Assembly: GCA_038226175.1 (NCBI GenBank)
Contig: JBBRQP010000013.1
Span: forward strand, 1-50,448
Direction of reading: 5' to 3'
Length of the DNA stretch: 50,448 nt
DNA from: JBBRQP01 sp038226175
GTDB taxonomy: Bacteria; Cyanobacteriota; Cyanobacteriia; Gloeobacterales; Anthocerotibacteraceae
The notes under the pieces were generated by a model. That model made no database searches. It saw only the letters and a program-made list of their open reading frames with translations, and was not told the origin of the DNA. Of the stretch, positions 25,643-33,996 are shown in pieces; the stretch's first letter is position 1; the number at the start of each line of letters is the position of its first letter. Both the position numbers and the translations under genes were made by a program.

Positions 25643-27483
25643 GAGGGTTGCCCATAGGTGAATGCGCGTTCTACATCTAGATATTGGTCATCAGCTTGGA
25701 GACGATGCAGGTGGGCATAGATACCATTGTGTTTGAGAAGCTCTTTATGATTGCCGGTTTCGGCGATCATGCCCTCATCAAAGACTACAATCACATCAGC
25801 ATCACGCACGGTGCTGAGGCGATGGGCAATAATCAGCGTTGTCCGGGTACCTAAGATATCTTGCATTGCGAGTTGAATAGCGTGTTCTGATTCGTAATCA
25901 AGACTGGAAGTTGCCTCATCAAATATTAGGATATCCGGGTCACAAACTAAAGCCCGAGCAATGCCTAAGCGTTGCTTTTGACCACCGGAGAGACGCACAC
26001 CGCGCTCACCGACAATCGTCTGGTAGCCATCAGCAAAGGTATGGATAAATTCATCTACCCGAGCAATCGCACAAGCGCGTTCTACTTCAACAAAACTAGC
26101 CTGAGGATTACCATAGGTCAGATTAGAAAGTAGTGTTCCATTAAAAATATCAACATCTTGGTGAACGATGGCTAAGCGGCGACGATAACTCCGAACATCC
26201 AGGGTGCGAATATCCTGGTCATCAATATATAAGCCACCTCTCAGAGGCTCAAAATAGCGCAGCAGTAGCTTGACTAGCGTAGATTTTCCGGAGCCAGAAC
26301 GTCCGACTAGAGCCACAGTTTGGCGCGGCTGAATAATTAGATTTAAGCCTTTGAGCACAGGACGCTGACGACTGTAACCAAACACAAGATCGCGCAACTC
26401 GACTTTACCCTGAAAGTCATAGTCTATCGAGGGTGCAGCTTGCAAAACTTGGGTATCAGTTTTGGTCGGCTCTTGAAGAAATTCGTGAAAGCGCGTCATT
26501 GAGGCATAGCGGCGCGAGATGATCTCAGCAATATCGCCAATTGGAGTTACTTCCGCATAGGCAGTACTACTAATCGTCAGCAGAGTGATAAAACTCCCCA
26601 CAGAAATACGTCCTACTGCTGTCTGCCATAGAGCATAGACTAGGATTCCAAAGACACAAAGTTGTACCATAGTCCGGCGCACAGTGATCAGCCGCACATA
26701 GCCCTTATGAACACGATAATCTAACACCTGAAACTCGCGTTTAGAGCGGGTTCGTTGACGGGTTAATTCTTCTTCTTCAGTGGCAAAAGCGCGGACAGTT
26801 TTGATATTTGTAATCAATTCTGAAGTGCGGCTTTCGGTACCCTCGGCGTAGGCATCTAGGCGTTCTTCTACTTTGACTAGTTTTTGTAATTGCCGGATAT
26901 TAAATGTACAAATTACAATAAAAGAACTCATGAAGACCAGCGCAACCCGCCAATCAATCCAAAGCATCAACAAAAAAACGCCGATAATCCGAAAGGACTT
27001 GGGTAACAGAATCCCTGCTACCTCAGGAAATGTCCAGGTATGGTTAGAGATTCCCCGAGCAATACGTCCGGCTAGCCGTCCCGAATTATTTTGATCAAAG
27101 TATTCTAAAGGCAAGGTCAAAATCTTTTTTTGTGCCAAATCAAAGTGATCCCGGCGTGCCCGAAAAGCTGTATCCCAATGAAACCAATCGCCAATCCAGG
27201 GTTGGATGGGTGCCACAAAAACCGTTGCCACCGCCACTAGAGCTAGGAGTAACCCTAAAGTAAGATTGCGGGTAATTTCCCAGCCAGTGACTTGATGCCA
27301 ACTTTGGACTAGTTGAACAACCATAGGATCAGGGTCATGACCACCCAAAACATTGACAATTTGTCCGGTGGCATAGGGCACACTGAGTTCGAGAACTTCG
27401 AGGATACTCACCAAGCCAACGCTGAGGATAGTTGTGCGAAAGTAAGGTTTGAAGTAATTAATAATATCGTTGAAGCCAACCAT
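25639..27483 (-). CDS. ABC exporter, fused membrane and ATPase domains (MsbA/lipid A type)
   Basis: 614 residues from ATG 27483 (GAGG stands nine bases upstream); the frame opens further at 27567 but that extension lacks conservation. The N-terminal half is a six-helix exporter domain with LPLEYFDQNNSGRLAGRIARGISN and SELITNIKTVRAFATEEEEL, as in lipid and drug exporters. The ATPase has Walker A VGRSGSGKSTLVKLL, Q-loop IVHQDVDIFNGTLLSNL, signature VRLSGGQKQRLGIARAL, Walker B ILIFDEATSSLDYES and the H-loop IAHRLST. Substrate unknown. No accessory gene lies near. The protein works as a homodimer in the plasma membrane. Confidence 0.93.
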   Translation of the reverse strand: MVGFNDIINYFKPYFRTTILSVGLVSILEVLELSVPYATGQIVNVLGGHDPDPMVVQLVQSWHQVTGWEITRNLTLGLLLALVAVATVFVAPIQPWIGDWFHWDTAFRARRDHFDLAQKKILTLPLEYFDQNNSGRLAGRIARGISNHTWTFPEVAGILLPKSFRIIGVFLLMLWIDWRVALVFMSSFIVICTFNIRQLQKLVKVEERLDAYAEGTESRTSELITNIKTVRAFATEEEELTRQRTRSKREFQVLDYRVHKGYVRLITVRRTMVQLCVFGILVYALWQTAVGRISVGSFITLLTISSTAYAEVTPIGDIAEIISRRYASMTRFHEFLQEPTKTDTQVLQAAPSIDYDFQGKVELRDLVFGYSRQRPVLKGLNLIIQPRQTVALVGRSGSGKSTLVKLLLRYFEPLRGGLYIDDQDIRTLDVRSYRRRLAIVHQDVDIFNGTLLSNLTYGNPQASFVEVERACAIARVDEFIHTFADGYQTIVGERGVRLSGGQKQRLGIARALVCDPDILIFDEATSSLDYESEHAIQLAMQDILGTRTTLIIAHRLSTVRDADVIVVFDEGMIAETGNHKELLKHNGIYAHLHRLQADDQYLDVERAFTYGQPS

Positions 27484-27620
27484 GACCCATAACCTCGTGA
27501 CCTTATATATTGTAACGAAGGTCTTCACAATCGCCCTTAGGAATTTTGCAGACTCTTGACAGGACAAGGAACATTTTTAACCAGCGTTCTACATAATTGA
27601 AGAAGTACTTGAGTTTTTTG

Positions 27621-28268
27621 ATGCATCGTCCTGTAATTTTGGCTATCTCAGGAGCTTCGGGCATGATTTATGCCTGGCGCACCCTCAAATTTTTACTCCA
27701 AGCTGATCATGCCGTCGAATTAGTCTGCTCTAAGGCCGCCTATCAGGTTTGGCGTGATGAGATGGCGACGACTATTCCCCTTGATCTGGTGCATCAAGAA
27801 GAGTTTTGGCGTGAGTTGACCCAAGAACAGGGGGGTAAGCTGACCTGCCATAATTTTACAAATGTGGGGGCAACGATTGCGAGTGGTTCCTATCGCACGC
27901 TCGGCATGATTGTGATCCCATGTAGTATGTCAACGGTTGCAAAACTTGCTCATGGACATAGTTCTGATTTGCTTGAGCGCGCAGCAGATGTCCAAATCAA
28001 AGAAGGACGGCGGGTAATCGTGGTGCCACGTGAAACGCCATTGAGTATCATTCATCTACGCAATTTATTACTACTCGCCGAATCTGGAGTGCGGGTTGTC
28101 CCAGCAATTCCGGCTTGGTATCAGCAACCGCAGACCATTGAAGATTTAGTTGATTTTGTGATTGGTCGAGCCTTAGACCAGTTAGATATTGACCTAGATT
28201 TATTTACACGCTGGCAAGGTATCGGGTCGCTTCGTCCAATCAATGGCGAGACAAAACATTCACAGTAA
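27621..28268 (+). CDS. ubiX: Flavin prenyltransferase
   Basis: UbiX attaches dimethylallyl phosphate to FMN to make the prenylated FMN cofactor of UbiD-type decarboxylases, here probably for plastoquinone or related ring decarboxylation. ATG 27621 is chosen over TTG 27597. The 215-residue protein has AISGASGMIYAWRTLKFL near 7-24 (Gly-rich flavin-binding loop), the VIPCSMSTVAKLAHGHSSDLLERAADVQIKEGRR block near 108-142, and VVPRETPLSIIHLRNL, all typical of UbiX. The Trp-rich GSYRTLGM precedes the CSMST motif. No ubiD is adjacent. Confidence 0.93.
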   Translation: MHRPVILAISGASGMIYAWRTLKFLLQADHAVELVCSKAAYQVWRDEMATTIPLDLVHQEEFWRELTQEQGGKLTCHNFTNVGATIASGSYRTLGMIVIPCSMSTVAKLAHGHSSDLLERAADVQIKEGRRVIVVPRETPLSIIHLRNLLLLAESGVRVVPAIPAWYQQPQTIEDLVDFVIGRALDQLDIDLDLFTRWQGIGSLRPINGETKHSQ

Positions 28269-28341
28269 AAGTTAGCTTTCAGTCCAGACTCTCGCCAATC
28301 CAACTCAAAGACTAAGTATCCAACTTATTAATAAATGTCCC

Positions 28342-28366
28342 GCCCTCTCCCAACCTGGGAGAGGGC
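28342..28366. repeat. REP-like palindrome, perfect 11-base arms
   Basis: GCCCTCTCCCA at 28342-28352 pairs with TGGGAGAGGGC at 28356-28366 around a three-base loop. A related, weaker palindrome with CTCTCCC/GGGAGAG lies at 33311-33329. These are probably members of a dispersed repeat. Confidence 0.6.
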
Positions 28367-28495
28367 TGCATATCAGCAAGTACTGTCTATCCAGACGCCG
28401 GGTGCAGGCTTGCCAAACGCCTACCAATCCTTTAGGCTGGCAGGTGAAATCTACAAAAAGATTTTTGCTAACTCTCTGCGAATTCGGAGGCCAAA

Positions 28496-30136
28496 ATGTC
28501 TAATTCTGCTCTCATGATGAATCCCAGCCCCTCAAAAATCCGCTCATTACTCAATGCTTTACTGGTAAGCTCTGTCAGTTTACTTTTAACTACCAACCCA
28601 GCCGCTGCTCAGACTTCAGCTATTACTACTCTAGCTAACTTTGATGATACTAACGGTAGTACACCAACTGGAATAATTCAAGGAAGTGATGGCAACTTTT
28701 ACGGAACTACTTTATACGGCGGGAACTCTACCACTGCTTGCTACTTTGGTGTTGGTTGTGGAACTATATTTAAATCTACTCTGAGCGGTACTCTTTCCAC
28801 TTTAATTAACTTTAATGGAACCAATGGTTTTGCTCCCAACAAGCTCATCCAGGGAAGCGACGGTAACTTTTATGGAACTACTGGTTGTAGTACTAACCTA
28901 GTAGGTTGTGGTTCAGTATTCAAGATGACATCTAGTGGTACTCTAACAACTTTAGCCTCCTTTGATAATAGTTCTCTCATTGGGGGTTCTCCTAAAGGCG
29001 GTCTTGTCGAAGGTACGGATGGTAACCTTTATGGTACTACCAGTGTCAGTAGTAGCAGTCCTCAAAGTTATTTTCCGGGAACAGTATTTGAGATAACCCC
29101 TAGTGGCACTCTTACTAAGCTAGCCACTCTTGCACTAAATCTAACTGAGTATATTGAATCTGAGTTGATTCAGGGTACTGATGGCAATTTTTACGGCGCC
29201 AGTCATAGTGGTGCTTCTTTTAGTGGAACAGCATTTAAGGTAACCCCGAGTGGGACATCCACTAACTTAGCTGTCTTTATGGGTTCCATATCTACCCTCT
29301 TAATCCAGGGTAATGATGGTAACTTTTACGGTATCACTTACCTTCTCGGTAATCCTTTTACCACTGTCTGTGGAACGGTGTTTAAAATGACTCCAGATGG
29401 CACAGTTACAACTCTTGTTAGTTTTGATTGTGGCAGTGGTGATCCCTCAAGCCTAATCCAAGGTAACGATGGTAACTTCTATGGAACTACTGGTGTAAGT
29501 GTATTTAGGATGACTCCGAGTGGAACTCTTACTACCTTAGCGAACTTTTCTGGTACCAATATTACTTATCCTTCTGGCTTGATTCAAGCGGATGATGGCA
29601 ATTTTTATGGTGTTAGTAGTTATGGTGGCAGTTTTGGCTATGGCACTATATTCAAAGTCAATCTAATTCCGATTATCTCTAGCTTTACTACTCCTCAGTT
29701 TCCTACCCAGCCTATTATCATCACGGGTGCAAACTTCACCGGGGCAACTAGCGTTACCTTTGGCGGTGTTGAAGCAGCTAGCTTCACGGTCAACTCTGAC
29801 ACTCAGATTACTGCTTCGCTTCCTGCCAACGCGGGTAATGGCATTACTGTCACCACGCCAAGTGGAGTGGGAACTACCAGCAACTTCACGGTTCAGCCCG
29901 GTATCCGCTCATTTAGCCCAACTTCCGGTGCCGTTAATACTGATGTCTTCATCAATGGCTTTGGGTTAATTAATGTCACCAAGGTTAGCTTCAATGGCGT
30001 AAGTGCACCATTTAGAGTCATCTCTGCCAACCGCATCAAAGCTAACGTACCCAAGAATGCAACGACTGGCAAAATCCAGATTGTGACCACTGCAGGTAGA
30101 GCTGTCAGTAGCACCAACTTTACAGTCACCCCATAA
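28496..30136 (+). CDS. Secreted Gloeo/Verruco-repeat protein with two IPT domains
   Basis: 546 residues. A strong CGGAGG lies five bases before ATG 28496. The N-terminal helix and hydrophobic core ending in PAAAQ form a signal peptide. Seven units with IQGSDGNFYGTT-like cores follow (also EGTDGNLYGTT, QGNDGNFYGIT, QADDGNFYGVS), each with a GTIFKSTLSGTLSTL-type tail: the repeat known as the Gloeo/Verruco type. Two IPT/TIG immunoglobulin-like domains occupy about 391-466 and 469-546. The protein is likely outside the plasma membrane, on the surface or released. Ligand unknown. A terminator hairpin follows at 30155-30186. Confidence 0.85.
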   Translation: MSNSALMMNPSPSKIRSLLNALLVSSVSLLLTTNPAAAQTSAITTLANFDDTNGSTPTGIIQGSDGNFYGTTLYGGNSTTACYFGVGCGTIFKSTLSGTLSTLINFNGTNGFAPNKLIQGSDGNFYGTTGCSTNLVGCGSVFKMTSSGTLTTLASFDNSSLIGGSPKGGLVEGTDGNLYGTTSVSSSSPQSYFPGTVFEITPSGTLTKLATLALNLTEYIESELIQGTDGNFYGASHSGASFSGTAFKVTPSGTSTNLAVFMGSISTLLIQGNDGNFYGITYLLGNPFTTVCGTVFKMTPDGTVTTLVSFDCGSGDPSSLIQGNDGNFYGTTGVSVFRMTPSGTLTTLANFSGTNITYPSGLIQADDGNFYGVSSYGGSFGYGTIFKVNLIPIISSFTTPQFPTQPIIITGANFTGATSVTFGGVEAASFTVNSDTQITASLPANAGNGITVTTPSGVGTTSNFTVQPGIRSFSPTSGAVNTDVFINGFGLINVTKVSFNGVSAPFRVISANRIKANVPKNATTGKIQIVTTAGRAVSSTNFTVTP

Positions 30137-30154
30137 TTGCCTGTTTAACTGAGA

Positions 30155-30186
30155 GCCAGTTCTACACCAATAGAGCTGGTTTCTTT
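30155..30186 (+). terminator. Hairpin terminator after the Gloeo/Verruco-repeat gene
   Basis: CCAGTTCT at 30156-30163 pairs with AGAGCTGG at 30172-30179 with one G-T pair, followed by TTTCTTTGATT. It stands between two convergent genes and may also serve the DUF2996 gene from the other side. Confidence 0.55.
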
Positions 30187-30196
30187 GATTAAAAAG

Positions 30197-30607
30197 TTAG
30201 CCAACCTTTGCCCCAATCCAACTCAAGGTTGAAGAAAACTTTAGTACCAACAGACCCACCATACTCACACTATCTGGTTTATTAAATCCCCGTTCTGGCG
30301 GCATAAACATCTGAAGTATTTCACCTTTATTATCGCGTTGATAAGCCAAAGTCTTGCGGCCTTCGAGCGTACCTTCATCAAAATAAATCGTAAAGCGACA
30401 ATCGTCATTATCCCAGCGCGCCGTAAGTTGTGCCGCGCCCACCTCTAGTTGGAGGTCAGAAACTCCCGCCGCCGTTAATTCTTTGGTCAATAAAGGTGCC
30501 AAATCTCCACTCAAAAAATCCGGCAAGTTAACCGGAGTCGGTGGAGCTTTTTTAGCCGGAGTTGCAGCAGGCGGTGTCGTAGTCTGGTCAGCGGTTTCGT
30601 CAGGCAT
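30197..30607 (-). CDS. DUF2996 family protein
   Basis: 136 residues. After a Pro/Ala-rich N-terminal tail (PPAATPAKKAPPTPV) the core reads FLSGDLAPLLTKELTAAGVSDLQLEV, then LTARWDNDDCRFTIYFDEGTLEGRKTLAYQRD and a C-terminal LLVLKFSSTLSWIGAKV. This order (DLAPxLTxxLxxxGVxDLxL; RFxIYF) is that of cyanobacterial DUF2996 proteins, but this one is shorter and I am not fully sure. No signal peptide is present. The function is unknown. It lies 24 bases after the ispF stop, on the same strand, so they may share a transcript. Confidence 0.7.
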   Translation of the reverse strand: MPDETADQTTTPPAATPAKKAPPTPVNLPDFLSGDLAPLLTKELTAAGVSDLQLEVGAAQLTARWDNDDCRFTIYFDEGTLEGRKTLAYQRDNKGEILQMFMPPERGFNKPDSVSMVGLLVLKFSSTLSWIGAKVG

Positions 30608-30631
30608 GGCACAATATTCGCGTCAGTACCC

Positions 30632-31117
30632 TCATGCTACCCTGTTTTTTTGCTCCAGTAATACTACTGCATAAGCCGCAATCGCCTCACCCTGACCGAT
30701 TGGGCCTAGACCCTCCTGTGTTGTCGCCTTGATCCCGATACAATCCGGGCTAATTCCCAAAACCTCCGCCAAATTAGCCTGCATTTGCGCCAGATGAGGT
30801 TTCATTTTGGGAGCTTCCGCCACAATCACCGAATCAATATTGACAATCTGATAGGACTTCTCGGACAGCACTGCGCTGATCTGAGCCAACAATACCAATG
30901 AAGAGGCATCCTTCCACTGTGCTTCTGTTGGCGGAAAAAAATGTCCGATATCCCCAAGAGCCGCTGCTCCTAATAGGGCATCCATGATCGCATGGGTCAG
31001 CGCATCAGCATCAGAATGACCCAGTAAGCCCCGGTGAAAAGGAATCGTGACTCCACCCAAAATGAGCGCCCGTCCTTCGACCAAACGATGGATATCATAG
31101 CCATTACCAACCCGCAT
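30632..31117 (-). CDS. ispF: 2-C-methyl-D-erythritol 2,4-cyclodiphosphate synthase
   Basis: IspF closes the cyclodiphosphate ring of the MEP isoprenoid pathway, which feeds carotenoids, chlorophyll phytol and quinones. 161 residues, the usual length, from ATG 31117, which has AAGGA eight bases upstream; the frame opens at 31168 but the extension is not conserved. The metal and substrate motifs are MRVGNGYDIHRL, LGHSDADALTHAIMDALLGAAALGDIGHFFP and GIKATTQEGLGPIGQGEAIAA, with the Asp and His zinc ligands of DIHR and HSDAD. It is divergent from the rnr-like gene. Confidence 0.97.
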   Translation of the reverse strand: MRVGNGYDIHRLVEGRALILGGVTIPFHRGLLGHSDADALTHAIMDALLGAAALGDIGHFFPPTEAQWKDASSLVLLAQISAVLSEKSYQIVNIDSVIVAEAPKMKPHLAQMQANLAEVLGISPDCIGIKATTQEGLGPIGQGEAIAAYAVVLLEQKNRVA

Positions 31118-31197
31118 GGTCTTCTTCCTTACATCCTCACTTTTTACTGTAGCAATACACGTTACCATCAGTGATAAGCAGTCAGCTTGGGCGGGGT

Positions 31198-33183
31198 ATG
31201 GAGATCGGGACTTTAGTGGAATTTCGGCTACACGGCGAGCGTCAGCTAGCGGTGGTTAATGGACCGGAAGGGAAAGGAAAATGGAATTTACAGGTACCGA
31301 GTGGTCATTTGCACACGGTGCATCCGCGTCAGGTTAGTTTTGAGGTACCAGGCGGCGCGATTGCCCTGAGTCAGCTCAAAGAATTTATGACCCAAGCCGA
31401 AACTCTAGTTACGCAAGGTGACCTTGAGATCGCCTGGGAACTGCTCGGCGAATCCCAGTCCATTGTTACGCCTACGACCCTAGCCGAATTATTATTTGAG
31501 ACCAGTACGCCCACAGCCCAGTATGCCGCTCATATTTTGTTAACTAATGACACGCTGTATTTCAAACAAAAAGGTGAGGCTTATGAGCCACGTACTATCA
31601 GCCAAGTCGAGGAATTACGCCATCAGCGCGAAGCCGTCGCTCGCCGGATTGAACAACAGCACGCCTTTATCGAACGGGTTCAGGCCAAACGTCAGGGATC
31701 AACCATGATCAACTGGCATGATGCTGACCGCGTCCGCTTTGAACTGTTAGAGCGATTTGTCCTGTGGCAAGACGAGAGTAAAGATAAACACCAAGCCCAA
31801 GAAGTCTTACGGGCACTTGGTCTCAGAGAAGACCCAGCCACAGCCCAACAACTCTTAGTCGAGATTCAATGGTGGAGTCCTTACGAAAATTTATTCCTGC
31901 GCCGCTCTGGGATTCCGATCCAATTTCCGCCATTGAGTCTAGCGACTGCCCAAGAACTGCTAGCTAATCCACCCGTTGACACCTGTGAGCGGCGTCATCT
32001 ATATCGGTTAGCCGCCTATGCCATTGACGACCCGACGACGACCGAAGTTGATGATGCCTTGAGTATCGAAAAATTAGCTGATGGTGGCGAATGTCTCTGG
32101 ATTCATATTGCTGACCCGACCCGTTGGGTGGCCTTGGGTAGTCCGCTTGATCTTGAGGCGCGTCGTCGCGCCACTAGTCTCTATTTACCCGAACTGACGG
32201 TGCCGATGTTCCCGCCCGAGCTCGCAACCGGGCCGATGAGCCTACTTGCCCAACGCCAAAATTGTGCTTTGAGTTTTGCCATTCAGCTAGCACCAACGGG
32301 CGAGATTAATTCCTATGAAATCTTGACTACAACTATCGATACGGTCTATCGCCTTGATTACCAAGAAGTAGATCACCTGCTCGAAACCGCCGTCGAACCT
32401 GTCTTAGAGCGGCTCAACGCCCTAGCCCTAGCCCGTCGCAGCTATCGGCTTAAGCGCGGCGGCGTCCAGATTGACATGCCCGAAGCGGTAATTAAAGTCA
32501 AAGAACAGGGTGCCGACCTCGACCTCGAAGTGTTGAATGATAGTCCAGCACGCGCCTTGGTTTCGGAGATGATGATCTTAGTAGGTGAAGTCACCGCCCA
32601 CTATGCCCAGGCTCATGACCTGCCCTTACCCTATCGCGTACAACCCACGCCAACCTTGCCGCCAACCGAAGAATTAGAACGCTTACCCTACGGCCCAGTG
32701 CGTGATTATGCTCTATGTCGGTGTATGCAGCGGGGTGAATTACGGGTTGATCCGGGCGCACATGGCGGTTTGGGCTTGAGTGCCTATGCCCAAGCTACTT
32801 CGCCGATTCGCCGCTACAGTGACCTTTTGGTGCATTATCAGCTTAAAGCCCAGCTTCATCAACAACCTATTCCTTATACTTCGCAGCAGCTCAAAGAATT
32901 GTTGATGACTCTCGAAGCCGCCCTCAGTGAAGCCGTCAGCCTAGAACGCCAAAGTGTCCGCTATTGGGTGCTCGAATACCTGCGCCGCAACCGCGAGCAA
33001 CCCCAGCCAGCTCTTGTACTCGACTGGTCGATGGGTGATCCCCAGCGTCCGATTGTCTTACTCGAACATTCGGCACTACGTCTACCTGTACGCCTGAGTC
33101 GGCCCGTCGAACGTGGCGATATGCTCGATCTGATGATTGCCCAAATTGATCCCCAGCGCGACTATTTGGTACTCAAAGAGTAA
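31198..33183 (+). CDS. rnr: Ribonuclease II/R family exoribonuclease
   Basis: A 3'-to-5' exoribonuclease of the RNB family, of the cyanobacterial/plastid RNR1 type. The frame opens at GTG 31171, but ATG 31198 is the better start. 661 residues. The RNB domain begins at YRLAAYAIDDPTTTEVDDALSIE (catalytic Asp cluster DDPTTTEVDDA), continues through LWIHIADPTRWV, and contains QRQNCALSF and YAQATSPIRRYSDLLVHYQL. The N-terminal 250 residues have little recognisable homology to cold-shock domains; the C-terminal S1-like part is short. It lies convergent-side to a MITE-like repeat. Confidence 0.92.
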   Translation: MEIGTLVEFRLHGERQLAVVNGPEGKGKWNLQVPSGHLHTVHPRQVSFEVPGGAIALSQLKEFMTQAETLVTQGDLEIAWELLGESQSIVTPTTLAELLFETSTPTAQYAAHILLTNDTLYFKQKGEAYEPRTISQVEELRHQREAVARRIEQQHAFIERVQAKRQGSTMINWHDADRVRFELLERFVLWQDESKDKHQAQEVLRALGLREDPATAQQLLVEIQWWSPYENLFLRRSGIPIQFPPLSLATAQELLANPPVDTCERRHLYRLAAYAIDDPTTTEVDDALSIEKLADGGECLWIHIADPTRWVALGSPLDLEARRRATSLYLPELTVPMFPPELATGPMSLLAQRQNCALSFAIQLAPTGEINSYEILTTTIDTVYRLDYQEVDHLLETAVEPVLERLNALALARRSYRLKRGGVQIDMPEAVIKVKEQGADLDLEVLNDSPARALVSEMMILVGEVTAHYAQAHDLPLPYRVQPTPTLPPTEELERLPYGPVRDYALCRCMQRGELRVDPGAHGGLGLSAYAQATSPIRRYSDLLVHYQLKAQLHQQPIPYTSQQLKELLMTLEAALSEAVSLERQSVRYWVLEYLRRNREQPQPALVLDWSMGDPQRPIVLLEHSALRLPVRLSRPVERGDMLDLMIAQIDPQRDYLVLKE

Positions 33184-33270
33184 GCCCTCCGCCTCATAAA
33201 TGGGGAGCTAAAACTAGAAGGCTTTTCTTACTCCCCATTTATGGGGTTGGGGGCTGGCTATTCAAACGGA
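33182..33270. repeat. MITE-like element, copy A
   Basis: Inverted arms 33184-33207 and 33231-33254 (24 bases, 20 matching) enclose 23 bases. The arms contain CATAAATGGGGAG and its inverse CTCCCCATTTATG. The right flank reads CTATTCAAAC as in copy B at 38414-38580. Each arm also folds on itself. The element begins two bases before the stop of the RNase gene ends and may end its transcript. Confidence 0.75.
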
Positions 33271-33309
33271 GAATATTAGCTAATACCCAGACAATCTCCA
33301 GATTTGCCC

Positions 33310-33330
33310 CCTCTCCCTCTATGGGAGAGA
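33310..33330. repeat. REP-like palindrome, weaker copy
   Basis: CTCTCCC at 33311-33317 pairs with GGGAGAG at 33323-33329 around a five-base loop; related in sequence to the palindrome at 28342. It lies five bases before the stop codon of the thioredoxin-fold gene and may act as its terminator. Confidence 0.5.
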
Positions 33331-33333
33331 GCT

Positions 33334-33933
33334 CTAATACTTCACGCCACATCCATAGGGCTGGGTTGTCGCCACAGTAACCGCTTTACCCGCCATAGCT
33401 TCATTGAGGGCGAGTTGGACATAATTTTTCCCAACTTTTGCCGTGGCCTGGGTGGTTGGGGTATCGTCAATAGCTCCGGCATAAATCACTTTCCCGGTCG
33501 GATCGAGGACAAACATGTGCGGGGTAGTTTTGGCTCCAAAGAGTTTGCCGACTGCGCCATCACTGTCGAGGAGTAGAGCCGTAGGATGCGCTGCTTGTTT
33601 TTTGATGATTTTGGCTGCTTGCAGGGGTTTGATATAGCCTTCTTGACCGGGAGCTGAAGAATTGATGGCTAACCAAACTACGCCTTTAGCCGTATAGGTT
33701 TTTTGCAGAGCTTGCATCAGGCCGTCACCGTACTGGCGTTTGACAAAAGGACATTCCGAGTTAGTCCATTCCATGACCACATATTTACCCTTAAAATCCG
33801 CTAGGGTATGTTTTTTACCATTACTATCGGTCGCGCTGAAAGCTGGTGCGGTTTGCCCAACAATAGCATCAGCCTGAACTGTGGCGGTGGCACACAAACC
33901 CACTAAAGACCAAACCAACAAGGCTCGTTTCAT
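33334..33933 (-). CDS. Secreted redoxin (AhpC/TSA-thioredoxin fold) protein
   Basis: 199 residues with a signal peptide (MKRALLVWSLVGLCATATVQA). The redoxin domain shows FSATDSNGKKHTLADFKGKYVVMEWTNSECPFVKRQY, with a single Cys in the ECPFVK motif, GVVWLAINSS and TTPHMFVLDPTGKVIYAGAIDD. The second Cys of a CxxC is missing there; another Cys lies near the C-terminus (YGCGVKY) and may resolve the disulfide. This matches the periplasmic thioredoxin-like peroxiredoxin relatives. It may handle thiol redox outside the plasma membrane. Substrate unknown. Confidence 0.85.
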   Translation of the reverse strand: MKRALLVWSLVGLCATATVQADAIVGQTAPAFSATDSNGKKHTLADFKGKYVVMEWTNSECPFVKRQYGDGLMQALQKTYTAKGVVWLAINSSAPGQEGYIKPLQAAKIIKKQAAHPTALLLDSDGAVGKLFGAKTTPHMFVLDPTGKVIYAGAIDDTPTTQATAKVGKNYVQLALNEAMAGKAVTVATTQPYGCGVKY

Positions 33934-33996
33934 GTTTAATTCCCAAACTTGGCTACCCCTACCAGTGTAGAAGCAGTTAGCACGCCCTGCCAGCCG

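Noticed and set aside
28335..28517. 60-codon frame covering the REP-like palindrome
   Set aside because: It runs through a repeat and into the start of the Gloeo/Verruco gene in another phase; a shadow frame.
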